Positions 47,098 to 58,614 of a stretch of 64,000 bases of DNA are shown here, piece after piece (positions within the stretch are counted from its first letter, which is position 1; every line of letters starts with the position of its first letter). The stretch comes from Uranotaenia lowii. Its lineage: Eukaryota > Arthropoda > Insecta > Diptera > Culicidae. Location: assembly GCF_029784155.1 (NCBI RefSeq), contig NC_073693.1:312829304-312893303 (forward strand), given 5' to 3'. The notes under the pieces were generated by a model that was not told where the DNA came from, made no database searches, and was given only the letters and a program-made list of their open reading frames with translations. Position numbers and translations under genes: made by a program.

Positions 47098-48146
47098 ATT
47101 TAATAAAAGTTTGAGCATTGTAGAATATTGAAAATATGGTTGTCAAGGTACAAATGCTTGATTTCAAACATGCTTGCATAAAATAAAAAGTAAAAGTCCA
47201 GCGCCTAATTGGTTTGAATTTTCAAGAAAGTTTTAATTGTTTTGCTCAGCTGCTAACATATGTCGGAGGCACCATCATTACACGGAACATTTCCGAATGC
47301 AGCTGCACATGAATGGATGGAAAAGTGTAATGTTTCAACCGCTCAATGAATGAATGGCTTTGATGGCTCACTTTGCCTCACTCTCTGGAATCTGGATGGC
47401 AGGCAAGCTACTAATTTAAAAACGAAACTTTGTCTTCCGTCCATCCGTCCGCCTCTTCTACTAGTTACTGGACGAATCCCGAAAACGGACGACGCGTGTC
47501 GAAATTTTCACAAACACGAGTGGCAGCCCATTAGCAAAACCACGCGACCCAACCACAAAATGATGCCCTTTGCACCACCACCATCTTCATCCCTCATCAC
47601 CACGTGTCATTTTCTAACAGCTTGAAATCCTGACGGGATGATGAGGTTAATGGGGGGGGGGGGATGATAGAGACAGTCGAAGGGGATCCGAATGGATCAG
47701 GACAAAAGTTCAAAAGTTCAAACATTCCGATCTGCTCCTGTGTGTTCGCTCAATTGGGTCTCGCGCGCACAGTTCATTCAGCAAGATCCCGAACCGCAGA
47801 TAAAACCACATGGAAATCATTATCTGACCAGTTGATGTCGTTTTGGCAGCAACTTTGTTCGGGGTCGTTTGGCGAGTTCATCATGCCATGCCCGGGATGT
47901 TCTGTTTCAATTGGAACTAATTTGCGTGAAAATTCAGGGACTGGCGATGTGGCAGGGAAGGTTCTGGTGCTAAAGTTTTCCTCCCAAAACGAAAAACTAT
48001 TTGATTGAAAGTTGTAAGTTTGGAAATAAATACTAATCAGAACGGCAGTAAGTATCTGACTGTCAGTTGAACGAGGGTCAAAATGTTTGACACTTTATTG
48101 GAGTGGTAGACAAGCGTTTGATTCAAGTTAAACCTGCCACCGTTAA
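47098..48146. other. Non-repetitive stretch, no gene called
   Basis: 47.2-48.0 kb is less AT-rich, with a 12 G run near 47652-47663 and plus-strand frames of 91 and 114 codons that look random. Possibly host intergenic DNA. Confidence 0.4.
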
Positions 48147-48159
48147 GTGGAATCAATTC

Positions 48160-48573
48160 AAATAAAATTTTCTACAAATTTTGAGAAGGAGCTGACGCAG
48201 CCCTTTTCCTGTATTCGGCGGATACACCAAAGCAGACTATCCAATTGCAAAGCTGAGTCAACAAACTGCACTTTTGGATCACGAGATCACCACGCACCAC
48301 CTTTTCGACATCGAAGGAGCCAGGATTATCGATAGGCGAAACAACCAGGAAAAACTGAAAATATTGGAAAGCTGCCACATTAAAATAACTAAAAACAATG
48401 TAAACATAAAGAAAGCAACAGCAAACATCCATTCTTCATACGCAAACATTTTCCAATTACTCGAAAAAATAAGCGAACAGCCAGATAATAAAAAAAATAC
48501 ACAAAAAAAGCAAGACCACAACATACATACACAACAACTGATTTTTGATCAAAACAAAATAAGTGCAAAGTGA
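48160..48573 (+). pseudogene. Possible Penelope-like element C-terminal fragment
   Basis: A frame open from about 48160 to TGA at 48571-48573 includes TALLDHEITTHHLFDIEGARIIDRRNN, then KLKILESCHIK. The spacing of H..H.F..D..A.I.DR.N...K..ILE..HIK resembles the region downstream of the GIY-YIG motif in Penelope-like proteins. The GIY-YIG core itself is not seen, so the assignment is tentative. The element is cut off at the right by the DD37E insertion site region. Confidence 0.45.
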
Positions 48574-48859
48574 AGACTGTGCTAAAAGCTCGATGCTGTG
48601 CAAAATTAATCCCAAAAATACTAGACAATCGGATTTTTATCATCAAACATCTGTACGCAGTAAGTCGATACACTACACCTTATATCTAAAAACATGACTT
48701 TTAAAGGGTGATACGGTCAAAATTTGGTCAATATCAACTCAACGTATTTTTTTCCAATTTTTCATTTAAAATACCAGAACACCCATCATTTTGAAAATGT
48801 GTTTGTATGTAGAATGTTGCTCTTATTTTGATTTTGGAATTCACTCTTCAGTGTTCAAA

Positions 48860-50180
48860 ATGCCGTCCAAGGAAGAAGAGCGGCGTATCAAAATTTTGCT
48901 CGCGCATCGCGAAAATCCGAGCTACTCGCACGCAAAGCTGGCAAAATCGCTAAAAGTTGCCAAATCAACCGTTACAAATGTAATTAAAGTGTTTAGGGAA
49001 CGTTTGTCGACAGCCAGGAAATCTGGATCGGGGGGGGGGGGAAATCGAAAACCGGAAGCCGATGAGACGACAAAGAGAGTTGCCGGTAGTTTCAAGCCAA
49101 ACCCTAACCTCTTTCTCCGAGATGTCGCAAATAAGCTGGGTGTATCGTCTACAACCGCCAAAAAACGAGCCGGACTATCGATCTAGAGCAAATTCACTGG
49201 TGTTGGGAAAAATTGGTAGAAATTTTGACATTTTGAAAATTGTACCATGCCAAAATGTTTTCAAGATCTTGGGGCGTTGTATTTTTCTACAAGACTGTTT
49301 CTATTTCAGGCGTATGTGATAGAAATATTGCTATTTTTGCATCACAGCATGCGAAAATACAACACGTGTTGTAAAAAAACTAGAAGGTCACAGATCTTGA
49401 AAATGCTTTTGCATGGCTAAATTTTCAAAATGTGCCGTAAGTATCAAAATTTCTACCACTTTTTCCCAACACCAGTGAACTTGCTCTTACAAGAAGGTAG
49501 TGACTCCAAATCGCGATGATAAAGAAAATACGACGGCCAAAGCGCGATCCCGAAGGCTGTACACGATGATGCTAACGAAGTTTGACTGCGTGGTAATGGA
49601 CGACGAAACCTACGTCAAAGCCGACTACAAGCAGCTTCCGGGACAGGAGATTTATACGACAAAAGGAAGAGGAAAGGTAGCAGATATTTTCAAGCACATG
49701 AAACTGTCAAAGTTCGCGAAGAAATATCTGGTTTGGCAAGCCATATGTACCTGTGGCTTGAAAAGCAGTATTTTCATAGCTTCCGGGACTGTCAACCAAG
49801 AAATTTACGTGAAAGAGTGTTTGAATAAACGTCTGCTGCCTTTTCTGAAGAAACACGATTGTTCCGTACTGTTTTGGCCGGATTTGGCATCTTGCCATTA
49901 CGGTAAAAAGGCCATGGAATGGTACGCCGCCAACAACGTGCAGGTGGTTCCCAAGGACAAGAACCCTCCCAACACGCCAGAGCTCCGCCCAATTGAGAAA
50001 TACTGGGCTATTGTCAAGCGGAACCTAAAGAAGACAAAAAAAAACTGCTAAGGACGAGCAGCAGTTCAAGGCAAACTGGCTTTCTGCTGCGAAGAAGGTG
50101 GACAAGGTGGCTGTACAAAATCGGATGGCAGGGGTTAAGCGTAAGGCCCGGTAATTCGGATTTGGAAAAGCGGAAGCCTA
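48860..50180 (+). pseudogene. DD37E transposase, copy 2, broken
   Basis: MPSKEEERR starts at 48860. The HTH region is intact and the frame stays open through the lengthened G-run (49031-49042) to the MITE at 49186. After the MITE the catalytic part resumes near 49490 with VVMDDETYV, WPDLASCHY and PIEKYWAI (37 residues between the second D and the E). An extra A in the A-run near 50036-50043 then shifts the frame to a stop at 50049-50051, although homology goes on to about 50180. Nonfunctional. Confidence 0.92.
49186..49487. mobile_element. 302 bp MITE nested in the DD37E transposase gene
   Basis: Left GAGCAAATTCACTGGTGTTG and right (read inward) AGAGCAAGTTCACTGGTGTTG pair almost completely, running on into GGAAAAA. 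TA lies on both sides (49184-49185, 49488-49489), and copy 1 shows the uninterrupted site. Non-coding. Confidence 0.92.
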
Positions 50181-50303
50181 ACTGAATATTTTTCCGAATT
50201 TTATACTAATTAAACTTGAAAAAGAAATTTAATTTGATTTTTTAAATTAACGATTTCACAGATTTACACGCGTTTTCCCAAATTTTGACAGTATCACCCT
50301 TTA

Positions 50304-51545
50304 CCAATGATTTTTTTATCAACAATGCACGAATACAAACAAATTTCAATTATATTGTGCTTGTAACTATATTATAAATCGTTTTTAAGTACTTTTACAT
50401 TGATAGTTTTCGTATGAAATCGTGACATTAGAAAATCAGTCCTTAAGCAAAAAGGTGAACTTAATTCGCTTTCATAGATGGTTAAAATCTTTAAATTTGT
50501 TAACGAGTCTGGTAGGACATACTCAATCGATATGAGCATAATATAAGTTTTTAGGAGAGCCCTCCATATCTTAGAAAAGCTTATTTTATACTCAAATAAA
50601 AAAAAGCCCAATCTTCCAAACTTTTTCACAAATTCAAAGATTTTGAACTTTGATGAAAATAAATCAAATTTAAAAAAAGTGAATGAAAAAATCATCAGAT
50701 TTTCGGTTCAAATTTGCAATGCAATTTGGCTTTGAAAAACTTGAATACGACCAAAAAGATATCGCGTTTTTCGCATGCTGCTAATATGCTCCATTAAAAT
50801 GGAAAATTCAAATGTTATGAATCGAATAATGAAACCTCATTCTACAAAATTTAACACAAAACTTCCCGTTAGTCAGATAAATTAAATTAACAGTTTTTGC
50901 CTATTGGTTTCTGAAATATAAAATGCCGAATTTTGGAGTTCTTTATGTGTTAATAATGTTAAACAATATACCGATAAAATATATAGAACTTTGTGCAGAT
51001 TTTTGTTTTTATGGAGATCAAGTGCATGTTTCTTTAACAGCAAATTTTTTTTCATAAAGAATCAATTGAAATCAAGAATTAAAACCTGTTGATGATTTTT
51101 TTTAATTTGGATTTTTTGCTTAATACAAAAAACTGAAATTCTACTTTTTATTTGTGATTTTCAACTGAATTTTGTTTCAATTTTATTTTGTTAGAAAATT
51201 TGAAATCTGGAAATTGAATTGACAAGCAATCTGAAATTTATGATCTCTTGAATTTCTTAACCTTTTATAAAATTTATTTACAAGTTAAATCTTTTTCTGA
51301 ATTTGAATGTGAACCTGAGTTAAAAAATTGCGCTTTGAATCTGTATCTGAATATCCATACGATTTCTGAAATGTACAAAAAATAAAATTTCCTAATCTTA
51401 TACCAGATCAGAACTTTTTTTTTAGTTTTTGAGCCCTAATTCATGAATCTAAATTAGATTATCTAATAATTAAATTCTTTTGTTCAGGTTTGATCTAAAT
51501 ATATAATTTAAATGATTTATTTTAAATCTGTATTGTGAATCTGTA
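50304..51545. other. AT-rich filler of the hAT-like family
   Basis: AATTTGAATCTG/GAATTTGAAT words as at 8.8-9.5 and 14.4-15.3 kb; no gene. Confidence 0.45.
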
Positions 51546-52520
51546 GGGGAGAATGAGGATACTTGATCCCTGGGGATACTTGATTCCTTAGCTATATCTC
51601 GAAACTGGAATGTCTTACAAAGATCAAATGTTCTAGAAAAATGTGCCAAAATGAGCAAAAAAACAATGCTTGTAGTTTAAAAATTTTAACAAAATAATTG
51701 TTTGAGTTATTGAACTTTGTTTGAAAAATTTCACAAAATGTAACTTGAAGATCTTTTTTCATCACTTTAAAATGTTCCTTACATGGGAAAATTATGAAAA
51801 AAATATTTGTTCCAATATATCAATCGTTCGAGCGTAAAATGAACTTTATAATGCCATATTTTCAAAGTAATGGAAAACTCTCAACTTTTTTCAGAAAAAG
51901 TTTTCTAAAATGTTGATTATGGGTACAATTGATCCCCTAGAGTTGGGTACAATTGATCCCCCCTTCAAAACGGCATATTCTTCTTCTGAATTGATCGTTA
52001 TGATTGCTGATTACGAAATTACTAATATTTATCCAAAAACTAATATTTATCAAACAATTGTCTGAAGAAAAGAGTTAAAATAATTAATTTTCTCTTAATT
52101 ATAAAAAATAGCGCCTTTAAGTATGCAATGTTATTAGCGTTGAGACAAAGTTATAGAATTTTCTTCTTATGTCTGCTATAAGTTGTGAAATGAGAACAAA
52201 CATGACCAAAATAGTCAATTAACATTCTATCTTGGAGTTTTGTTTGATTTTTATACTAGGATTAGGGCTTCCTGAATAAAAGATCAAGTCTCCTTCAATA
52301 GGGGATCAAGTCTCCCCTAACTTCAGAAAAATCGCATTTTTTTTACTCCCACGAAAATGCTTCTAGTTCATCAACGGGTTCAAGTATCGTTCTAATTTTT
52401 GGAGCATAGAAAATTGAAGTTACAAGCTGTCAGAAAATGTCAAAGACCGCGAGTTGCTAAATTTTTCCAAAAAGATATGGTGAAAATAAGAAAAGGGGAT
52501 CAAGTATCCCCACTCTCCCC
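51546..52520. mobile_element. 975 bp TA-flanked MITE, copy 2
   Basis: Same ends, length, orientation and interior as 30366-31340, with small indels that cancel. It sits in AT-rich hAT-like filler and has TA on both sides (51544-51545, 52521-52522). Confidence 0.92.
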
Positions 52521-52849
52521 TATTTAAATATGAATTTCAAATTATCTGAAGCTAAGTTTTCAATTTTGGATTGTCATATCGAAGCATTAAATGTTTTAAT
52601 TTTGTGTAGAATTAAGTTTAAGAGCTTCGAATTTGAATATAAAACAACATTTTTGATCTTTTCATATTCGGGAAACTATTAAAAATGCATATGATCTCGA
52701 AAAACGTGATTCAAATTTGATATGAAATGGAAGCAAAATTTGAACCATGATCAGAAGCTTTTCATTTTTAATTTCTTATGATTATTCGAACTGAAAATCA
52801 AGAATCCTGAACTGGATACAGAATCCGAAATTCCCTAATATGAATTCAA

Positions 52850-53105
52850 TTTTGGTTATGAGAGTTATGGAATTAAAACCTCCGAAATGGGTTTTATTTA
52901 ATTTAAAATTTAATATTCAGACCTGAAAAAGTATAGCAGAATTTTGAACTTAGGATGGGTTTTTGAGGTTTGGGCATTAGATTTAAGTCCAGATTTTCAC
53001 TCTTGATTAACCTTACTCTTTTATCATAATTTGGTTCTGAATTTAAAGTTTTGAGTATAGAGTATAATACCTCGCTTGCTTTTTTGGATCTTCATGGGGG
53101 GCTTA
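52850..53105 (-). mobile_element. Subterminal part of the G-run hAT-like family
   Basis: On the minus strand this matches 5675-5780 plus 7343-7490, including GCAAGCGAGGTATTATACTC and CAAACCTCAAAAACCCATCC. It lacks the hAT insertion, showing the empty site. The terminal G-run part is reduced to GGGGGGC and the CATGGCC tip is gone. Confidence 0.65.
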
Positions 53106-53179
53106 ACGTATTTAAATAACTTCCCTTGCCTAATTTAGATCCATATTAATTATAAGTTTTACAATTGTGCTGAGAAATG

Positions 53180-55060
53180 TAAAGGAGCCCCCTCTCCTCT
53201 TTCTATCTCTCCACAGAAAAGAGAGAAGGGTATCAAATATTCATAGAAACCTTACTCGTACCCAAATTCTTCTCCAAGCCAAATTTAGTTCCATTTACTC
53301 GAATAGTTCTCAAGTTATGCAATGAAAATGTAAAGAAAAATTTGATTTCAATATCTTGATTAGTTCTTGAGTTATGTGAAAAATTGTAAGGTAGCCCCCC
53401 TCCTCTCTTCTTTTCTCCAAACTGAAAGGAAGGAGGGGTACCTTATATTCGTAGAAACATTCCCCGTTTCCAAATACCACACCATACCAAATTGGATATC
53501 ATTTGCTTGATTGGTTCTCGAGTCATGCAAATAATTGTCATTTGTTTAAGAGGCTCCTTCCTCCTCTTCATGAGAGAGAGAGGAGTCTCAAACCATAATA
53601 GAATCCTTCCCCTGCCTCTCTCTCGTACCCAAATAACCACCCATGTTAAATATGGTCCGATTTCCTTGATTAAATCTCGAATTTTGCAAAAAAAAAATGA
53701 ATTGGAGGCCCTCCCTCTTTTCTATCTGCACACTGGAAAGAAGGAGGGGTCTCAAACGGTTTTTAAATATTCGATTCATCATTCCACTTCATTTAAATGA
53801 AGAAAGTAAGTAGTTTAATAAAGAATTACAGCTCAAATATCAAATTTCTAAACGCTAGAGGAGCATCTCTTAAAACACCATTTTAAAACCTTTGAAAATC
53901 TTTGGAATTCTAGAAAACTCCTTAAAATGCAGCTAACTATTCAAATAATTTGTGAAAGCATTATTGTTCATATTTACACAGTAAATTTTTAGAAATAATC
54001 TTGTTTTTATTTAAAAACGCAAGTGGTGCTATTCTTATTTCGCACCCTTTTTCCATAGTTTTGGTCCTCAACGCCAATTGCTACGTCCAAAAAAAGAAAA
54101 CTTATGCTTGATTTATTCGTTAAACAATTCAAAACAATTTTTAAAAGAAAATTTTGGTGATTTTCAAACATTCATATTTTAACAAGCAAAACACATAGTG
54201 GTGCTATTCTTATTTCGCTCACTGTATATAGATGTGGAAAAGAGATAATTTTGTATGGGGATCCCTCTTCTATAAAAAGTGAGATTCTTGAAACTATAAT
54301 ACAAACCATCTCTGACCCGATATACCCTCGGATACCAAATTGTACTTAATTCCGACCGACCATTCATACCTGCTGGTGTTACAAAGAAAACGCCACTATT
54401 TTTATATATAAGATGACCACATAATTCATGCTTGATTTCCTGCATCTGGATTTTTACTTTGTTCTGATAAGCTGCATGAGTTCATGATCTATTCTAAAAT
54501 GTATGTTTTATTGGAATAGGGTTTTTACCCTCTCCCTCTTTCGAAGTTGGAAGGGCTCACGAAATATAATAATAATTTGAAGAATGAATCATCCTCCGAG
54601 AAAAAAATAAGGTCCATCAAAAACATTGTTGGTATCTGAAAACGTCACATTTCGCATACGACTTCAGCTCCGTGTCCGTCCAGGAAAAGAGAATGTCTCA
54701 AATTATTCCTACGCCAACAATCTCTATTTTAAAATACGGTTTCTTTTTACTTGGTAAATTATCGATTTATACCAGAAACAATTGTATTTTGGCATTCCAA
54801 CTTTCCATCCCTATTTTTTCGTACCCAAAAAAATTTTCCAACAAAATTTGGTTCCATTGATATGTTCATAAGCTATGCAAGTGAAATGCGGAACAATAAT
54901 GGAAACATATCAAAATACTTATCCATGCCAAATTTGATTCCATTCGAATGATTTATTTTCAAATTATGCCAGCTCATATGTATTGAGGTAAATTTCCCCT
55001 CCCTGTGTACTCACGGGAAGAAGGAAAGTGTCTCAAATAATTATAGAATCATAGGGTGTG
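53180..55060. repeat. Degenerate tandem repeat, period about 150 bp
   Basis: Units pair a CCCCTCCTC...GAAGGAGGGG(T/A) imperfect palindrome and CTCAAA with CCAAATT(T/G)G..(T/C)C..TT and TTGATT(A/G)GTTCTCGAGTTATGCA. The last motif recurs at about 53296, 53354, 53505 and 53664 and, more diverged, at 54855 and 54935. The array is interrupted by a Tc1-type fragment. This pattern is common in mosquito genomes. Confidence 0.75.
53851..54224 (-). mobile_element. Tc1-type fragment with IR/DR-like repeats, copy 2
   Basis: Reverse complement of the 31452-31824 element, 374 bp, TA on both sides (53849-53850, 54225-54226), with outer and inner CGAAATAAGAATAGC-type repeats. Both copies stop at the same AACGCTAGAGG end. 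Confidence 0.75.
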
Positions 55061-55284
55061 ATTACTATCAGGTTTTACCTATCGCTTTGTTCTAGTTTTT
55101 CTGTAACTATATAAACTTCATTTTAATTTGAAGTATGTATTGGAAATTCGCTAAATGTTCGCAACATTTTTAAATTAACTTCTTCTTATTATGTTCGCAA
55201 CAACTTTAAATTAATTTTAGGAAATCTGTAAACTATTTTTTTAATTTTTATATATATTTATATCAGAAAACAGAAGAGCAATCA

Positions 55285-55620
55285 AAATGAGGCTGGCTCA
55301 TTCGGCCAAAAGTCATCGGGCAAATAAACCACAGGCCGAATTGGCCACTAGGCGTATATTCAAAGGCCCACTATAGGCCGTATGGTCGTAGAAACCAAAT
55401 TGATGCTGAGCTGAATGATCGCCAAGCCGGCCTAGTAATCATTATAAAATTTGCAAAATCGTCCAATCGGCCGAACGACCATTCGACCTTATATCCATTC
55501 GGGTTGATGACCACTATTCCTGTTGACTATTCAGCTTAACGAGCGTTTATATGTCTTATCAGCCTAGCATCCTTTCGGCCTGACGCCCATTCGGCCTTAT
55601 GATCATTTAGCCTTATGACA
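55285..55620. repeat. Degenerate CATTCGGCC minisatellite
   Basis: Loose repeats of (C)ATTCGGCC separated by TTATGAC/TGACGAC-like words, period roughly 20-30 bp, over about 330 bp. No protein frame is maintained. Confidence 0.7.
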
Positions 55621-56955
55621 AAGTGAAAATATCAAAGGGAAAACCCAGGTTTCTGAATTTCATTCAAACAAAATTTAATATCTCTTTTTTGTTTTGAACA
55701 AGGAAATTTTTGGAGCAACATGAATTTAGAAATTAAAAAAATGCAATTCAACACACCCTAATAGGTTCTCTAATAATAACGCAAGTGGGAAAGAAAGCCA
55801 AGAAAAATATGCACGTTTTTCCCAAATTCATATTCAGAAGCAATCCATTGAAAAAATATTTGTGTCACTCAGGTATCATTTTAAGAAATTTCTTCAAATG
55901 AAATTTTGATAAATTATGTTGTCAGAATATTCCATGGGAAGGTATAACAAGTGTTAGAAAAAGAATAACAAGATATGTCCTACTTAATTAAATTGAATCC
56001 AACTCATATCCCTTTTTTATGGCTATCATATTCAATTTTGAAACAGTGCTGCGCCTTGCCGCTGCTTCATTATGATGAATCGATGATACGCGCTATTCGC
56101 CGGAATTGTATCAATTATAGTATTGGGTTTGGTTGTTCTCATGCACAATGCGAATGTGCTAATTAGCAAGTGCTGAGCAACGCTTCAAGCTACCGGTATT
56201 AATTAGGGTACGTTCTGATAAAACAGTTTCGTTTCCACCAGTAGTCTCCAGTAGGTTAGTTCGAAACGAATTCCAGTTCCCGGCAATGAACGAGCGTTGT
56301 GACCTACCTATATCAATATTTCAATGAATTGCAAATCGGGCGGAAAAAATAGCTAACATTATTTGGCTATATTTCCATTTCGGTCGTGGGCCATAAACGT
56401 GTATCAGTGCATGAAATTACTTTGAACATCTCTTTAAACATGTATAAATTTGCGTATCTGGAACTACCTATTTAGCGTTTTAAACTTTCCTTTAAAAAAA
56501 CTTTTTTAAAGTTATTTCTGAAAAATTGATTTAGTTTTTCTTGTGTATTTTTTTTATAAATAATAATCGAATTTTCATTCATTACAAGCCATGTAATTAA
56601 GCAATGTGATCATTGAAAACCCGATATCATAATGGGCTCATATTTCATACCAATATCAGTTAATCCAATTGGCACCTGTTGCTGTGTGCCGAGCAATTCA
56701 ACAGCTGTTTTGTTCTTTTCCCAGGTAGATTGTTGCAGTTCCTAAAATCCAATCACAGCCTTGGGTTTTTCCTACAATGAACCATTCTCGTGGTACCGTT
56801 TAGCTTCCATTCACAAAGGGGGTTTTACGCAAAAAGCGCTCCTTTTCTATGGAGCCAACAGCAGCAGCAGCACCTAGAGACAAAGCCATTCGACGAAATA
56901 ATGGGGCTACCTGGCTTCGAAATAGATTTTCCATCGCTGCTCGAATACTTTCCTA
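55621..56955. other. Non-repetitive DNA, no gene called
   Basis: AT-rich to 56.0 kb, then mixed sequence. CAGCAGCAGCAG at 56862-56873 lies in a short plus-strand frame (56790-57179) that runs into the next MITE and resembles no known protein. Confidence 0.4.
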
Positions 56956-56957
56956 TA

Positions 56958-58076
56958 CACAGCAAAAAAAAATGTAAGTCACTCAACGTATTATTTGTGA
57001 TAAAAGATGTAATTCTCATATTCGAGAAATATAACATATTTTCGATGCTAATATTACATCTTAATAATGTACTAATTTTGAGCACGTCTGGTAGTGTAAT
57101 ATCACAACCTGCTATGCATTATCACACCAAAGTAGCCACGGTTGTTTCTGCTGTCATTTATTATTTTTCACGACTCTAAATATTATGGAAGGTTTTCAAA
57201 GCTCAGAGATTTTTTTAAAATTTGTAAGTACTATCAATATTCAGCAAAAAAGTTAGCAAATCTATCGATATATAACTTATGTAGTTTTTGTTTTTAATTG
57301 TAGGAATTCCATCATCCGGATCTCAAAATGTTGGTGAAGAGAATTTGTTTTCCATCCCATTTTTTCGGTTACGCTTAGATTGATCAGGATGATCAGGACA
57401 ATGTTGACCTTTACCTGAATATATTGGGCAACCTGAATGTCTCTTCAAATAATATTGGATGTATTAGAACCGAAAAGCGACAAATGATTGAAAAATGGTT
57501 TTAAGCAGCTGAAAAAAACTATGAGGAATCGCAAATTACTCATCTGTGCTTATCGGATGTGGTTCGCATCGCCTTCAAGATCTCAATCAAAAAGTTTAAT
57601 GACCAAAGAGGAAGTTGCTAGTAATGTGTGGCCGTTAAAATAGTTTTGATGGTTCGCTAATGTAATCAATATCTCGGATCGATGTAGAATAAGTGTATGA
57701 TACCAATAAAAAAAAACGGGTATTCTCATATTTTCATTTTATACAAAGTTTTGTTAACCAAGCATTTTGTTTCTGATGAGATGCGATCGGCTTTCGAAGC
57801 CAAATCGAACATACTTTTCTTTCTGAAGAATTTCTCCGAGTCGGGACAAAGAAGTTGACTTATCACACCCGCAGAATAAGTTTCAATAACTTGCTAATCC
57901 CTGCGTTGCTATGCTCTCGTTTGTTTTCTTTGATACATTACATACATTTGGTGTAATTTTTTCCATCTTTTCCAAGCAATCGAATATACGTGAAAATGAT
58001 GTAATATTAGAGATGTTTTGCGACTCAAGTTATGTGCACGTTTTTGATGTAATAAAGCAACACTTTTTTTGCTGTG
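56958..58076. mobile_element. TA-flanked element with CACAGCAAAAAAA ends and decayed coding sequence
   Basis: CACAGCAAAAAAA at the left and TTTTTTTGCTGTG at the right are perfect 13 bp inverted repeats flanked by TA (56956-56957, 58077-58078). Subterminal GATGTAAT...ATATTACATC words mirror each other. The middle (about 57300-57610) reads as a protein-like stretch with two in-frame stops, for example LYLNILGNLNVSSNN and HLCLSDVVRIAFKIS, perhaps a dead transposase or captured exon. Confidence 0.8.
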
Positions 58077-58078
58077 TA

Positions 58079-58462
58079 GGTTCCTGACTGTTCGGTGTTC
58101 GTGTTCTGCTTTTTCCGGGGAAAATTCGCTCTTCCAATCCAAGTTATAACAATTGCTGCTGTTACTTCCACGCTTGGTTCCTCTATGTAGTCCTACAATG
58201 TCATTCGATGGTGTCGTCGGTTGGTTTCCCACCATTACACTGGTGTCACTGAGCAATTTCATGCTGAAAATTGATTTCGTATTGTTTAATTTACGTTCAC
58301 TTTCCGCGACATTACCATCATCGTTGTTATGCACATTGGCCTCTTCGGTTGGTGGGGTTGAGCAGTGGCGTTGGAAGGATTTGCAGCATCAACTCTCTGG
58401 AGCCATGAGGGTAAAGTTTTCATTCGTTTTTCGCATCAAGCAAATGTATGATCATTTGTACG
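58079..58462. other. Non-repetitive sequence before the Penelope-like copy
   Basis: Less AT-rich; open in several frames on both strands (for instance minus 58334 down to about 58080 with SNSSNCYNLDWKSEF). It could be a host exon, but no splice-supported model can be given. Confidence 0.35.
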
Positions 58463-58614
58463 CCAGCGCAGTATGGAATGGTTACAAAGTTGGTCACATT
58501 TTTACTAGAAAACCTCAAACTATTGTATATTTAACAAACACACAAAATATACAATAGTTTGAGGTTTTCTAGTAAAAATATGACCAACTTTGTAACCATT
58601 CCATACTGCGCTGG
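58463..58614. repeat. 70 bp fold-back at the start of the Penelope-like copy
   Basis: 58463-58532 is the reverse complement of 58545-58614, with one mismatch and a 12-base loop (AACAAACACACA). The right arm is coding sequence of the Penelope-like element, so the left arm is an inverted copy of its own truncated 5' end. Confidence 0.95.

Larger units (their letters stand above)
48704..50301 (+). mobile_element. DD37E (ITmD37E) element, copy 2, split by a MITE
   Basis: Same termini as copy 1 (AAGGGTGATACGGTCA), flanked by TA at 48702-48703 and 50302-50303. Without the 302 bp MITE and its extra TA it is 1294 bp, one base shorter than copy 1. It retains WAI after EKY, so it is not a direct duplicate of copy 1. 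Confidence 0.92.

Noticed and set aside
46150..47131. Open frames of 311 and 322 codons over the second array
   Set aside because: Same artefact of the 9 bp period.
30366..54224. Segmental duplication linking the MITE plus Tc1-fragment pairs at 30-32 kb and 51-54 kb
   Set aside because: Spacing differs and the Tc1 fragment is inverted in the second pair, so independent insertions explain it better.
58153..58557. 134-codon plus-strand frame as a gene
   Set aside because: Its last third is the inverted arm of the Penelope fold-back, so the frame crosses an insertion border by chance.
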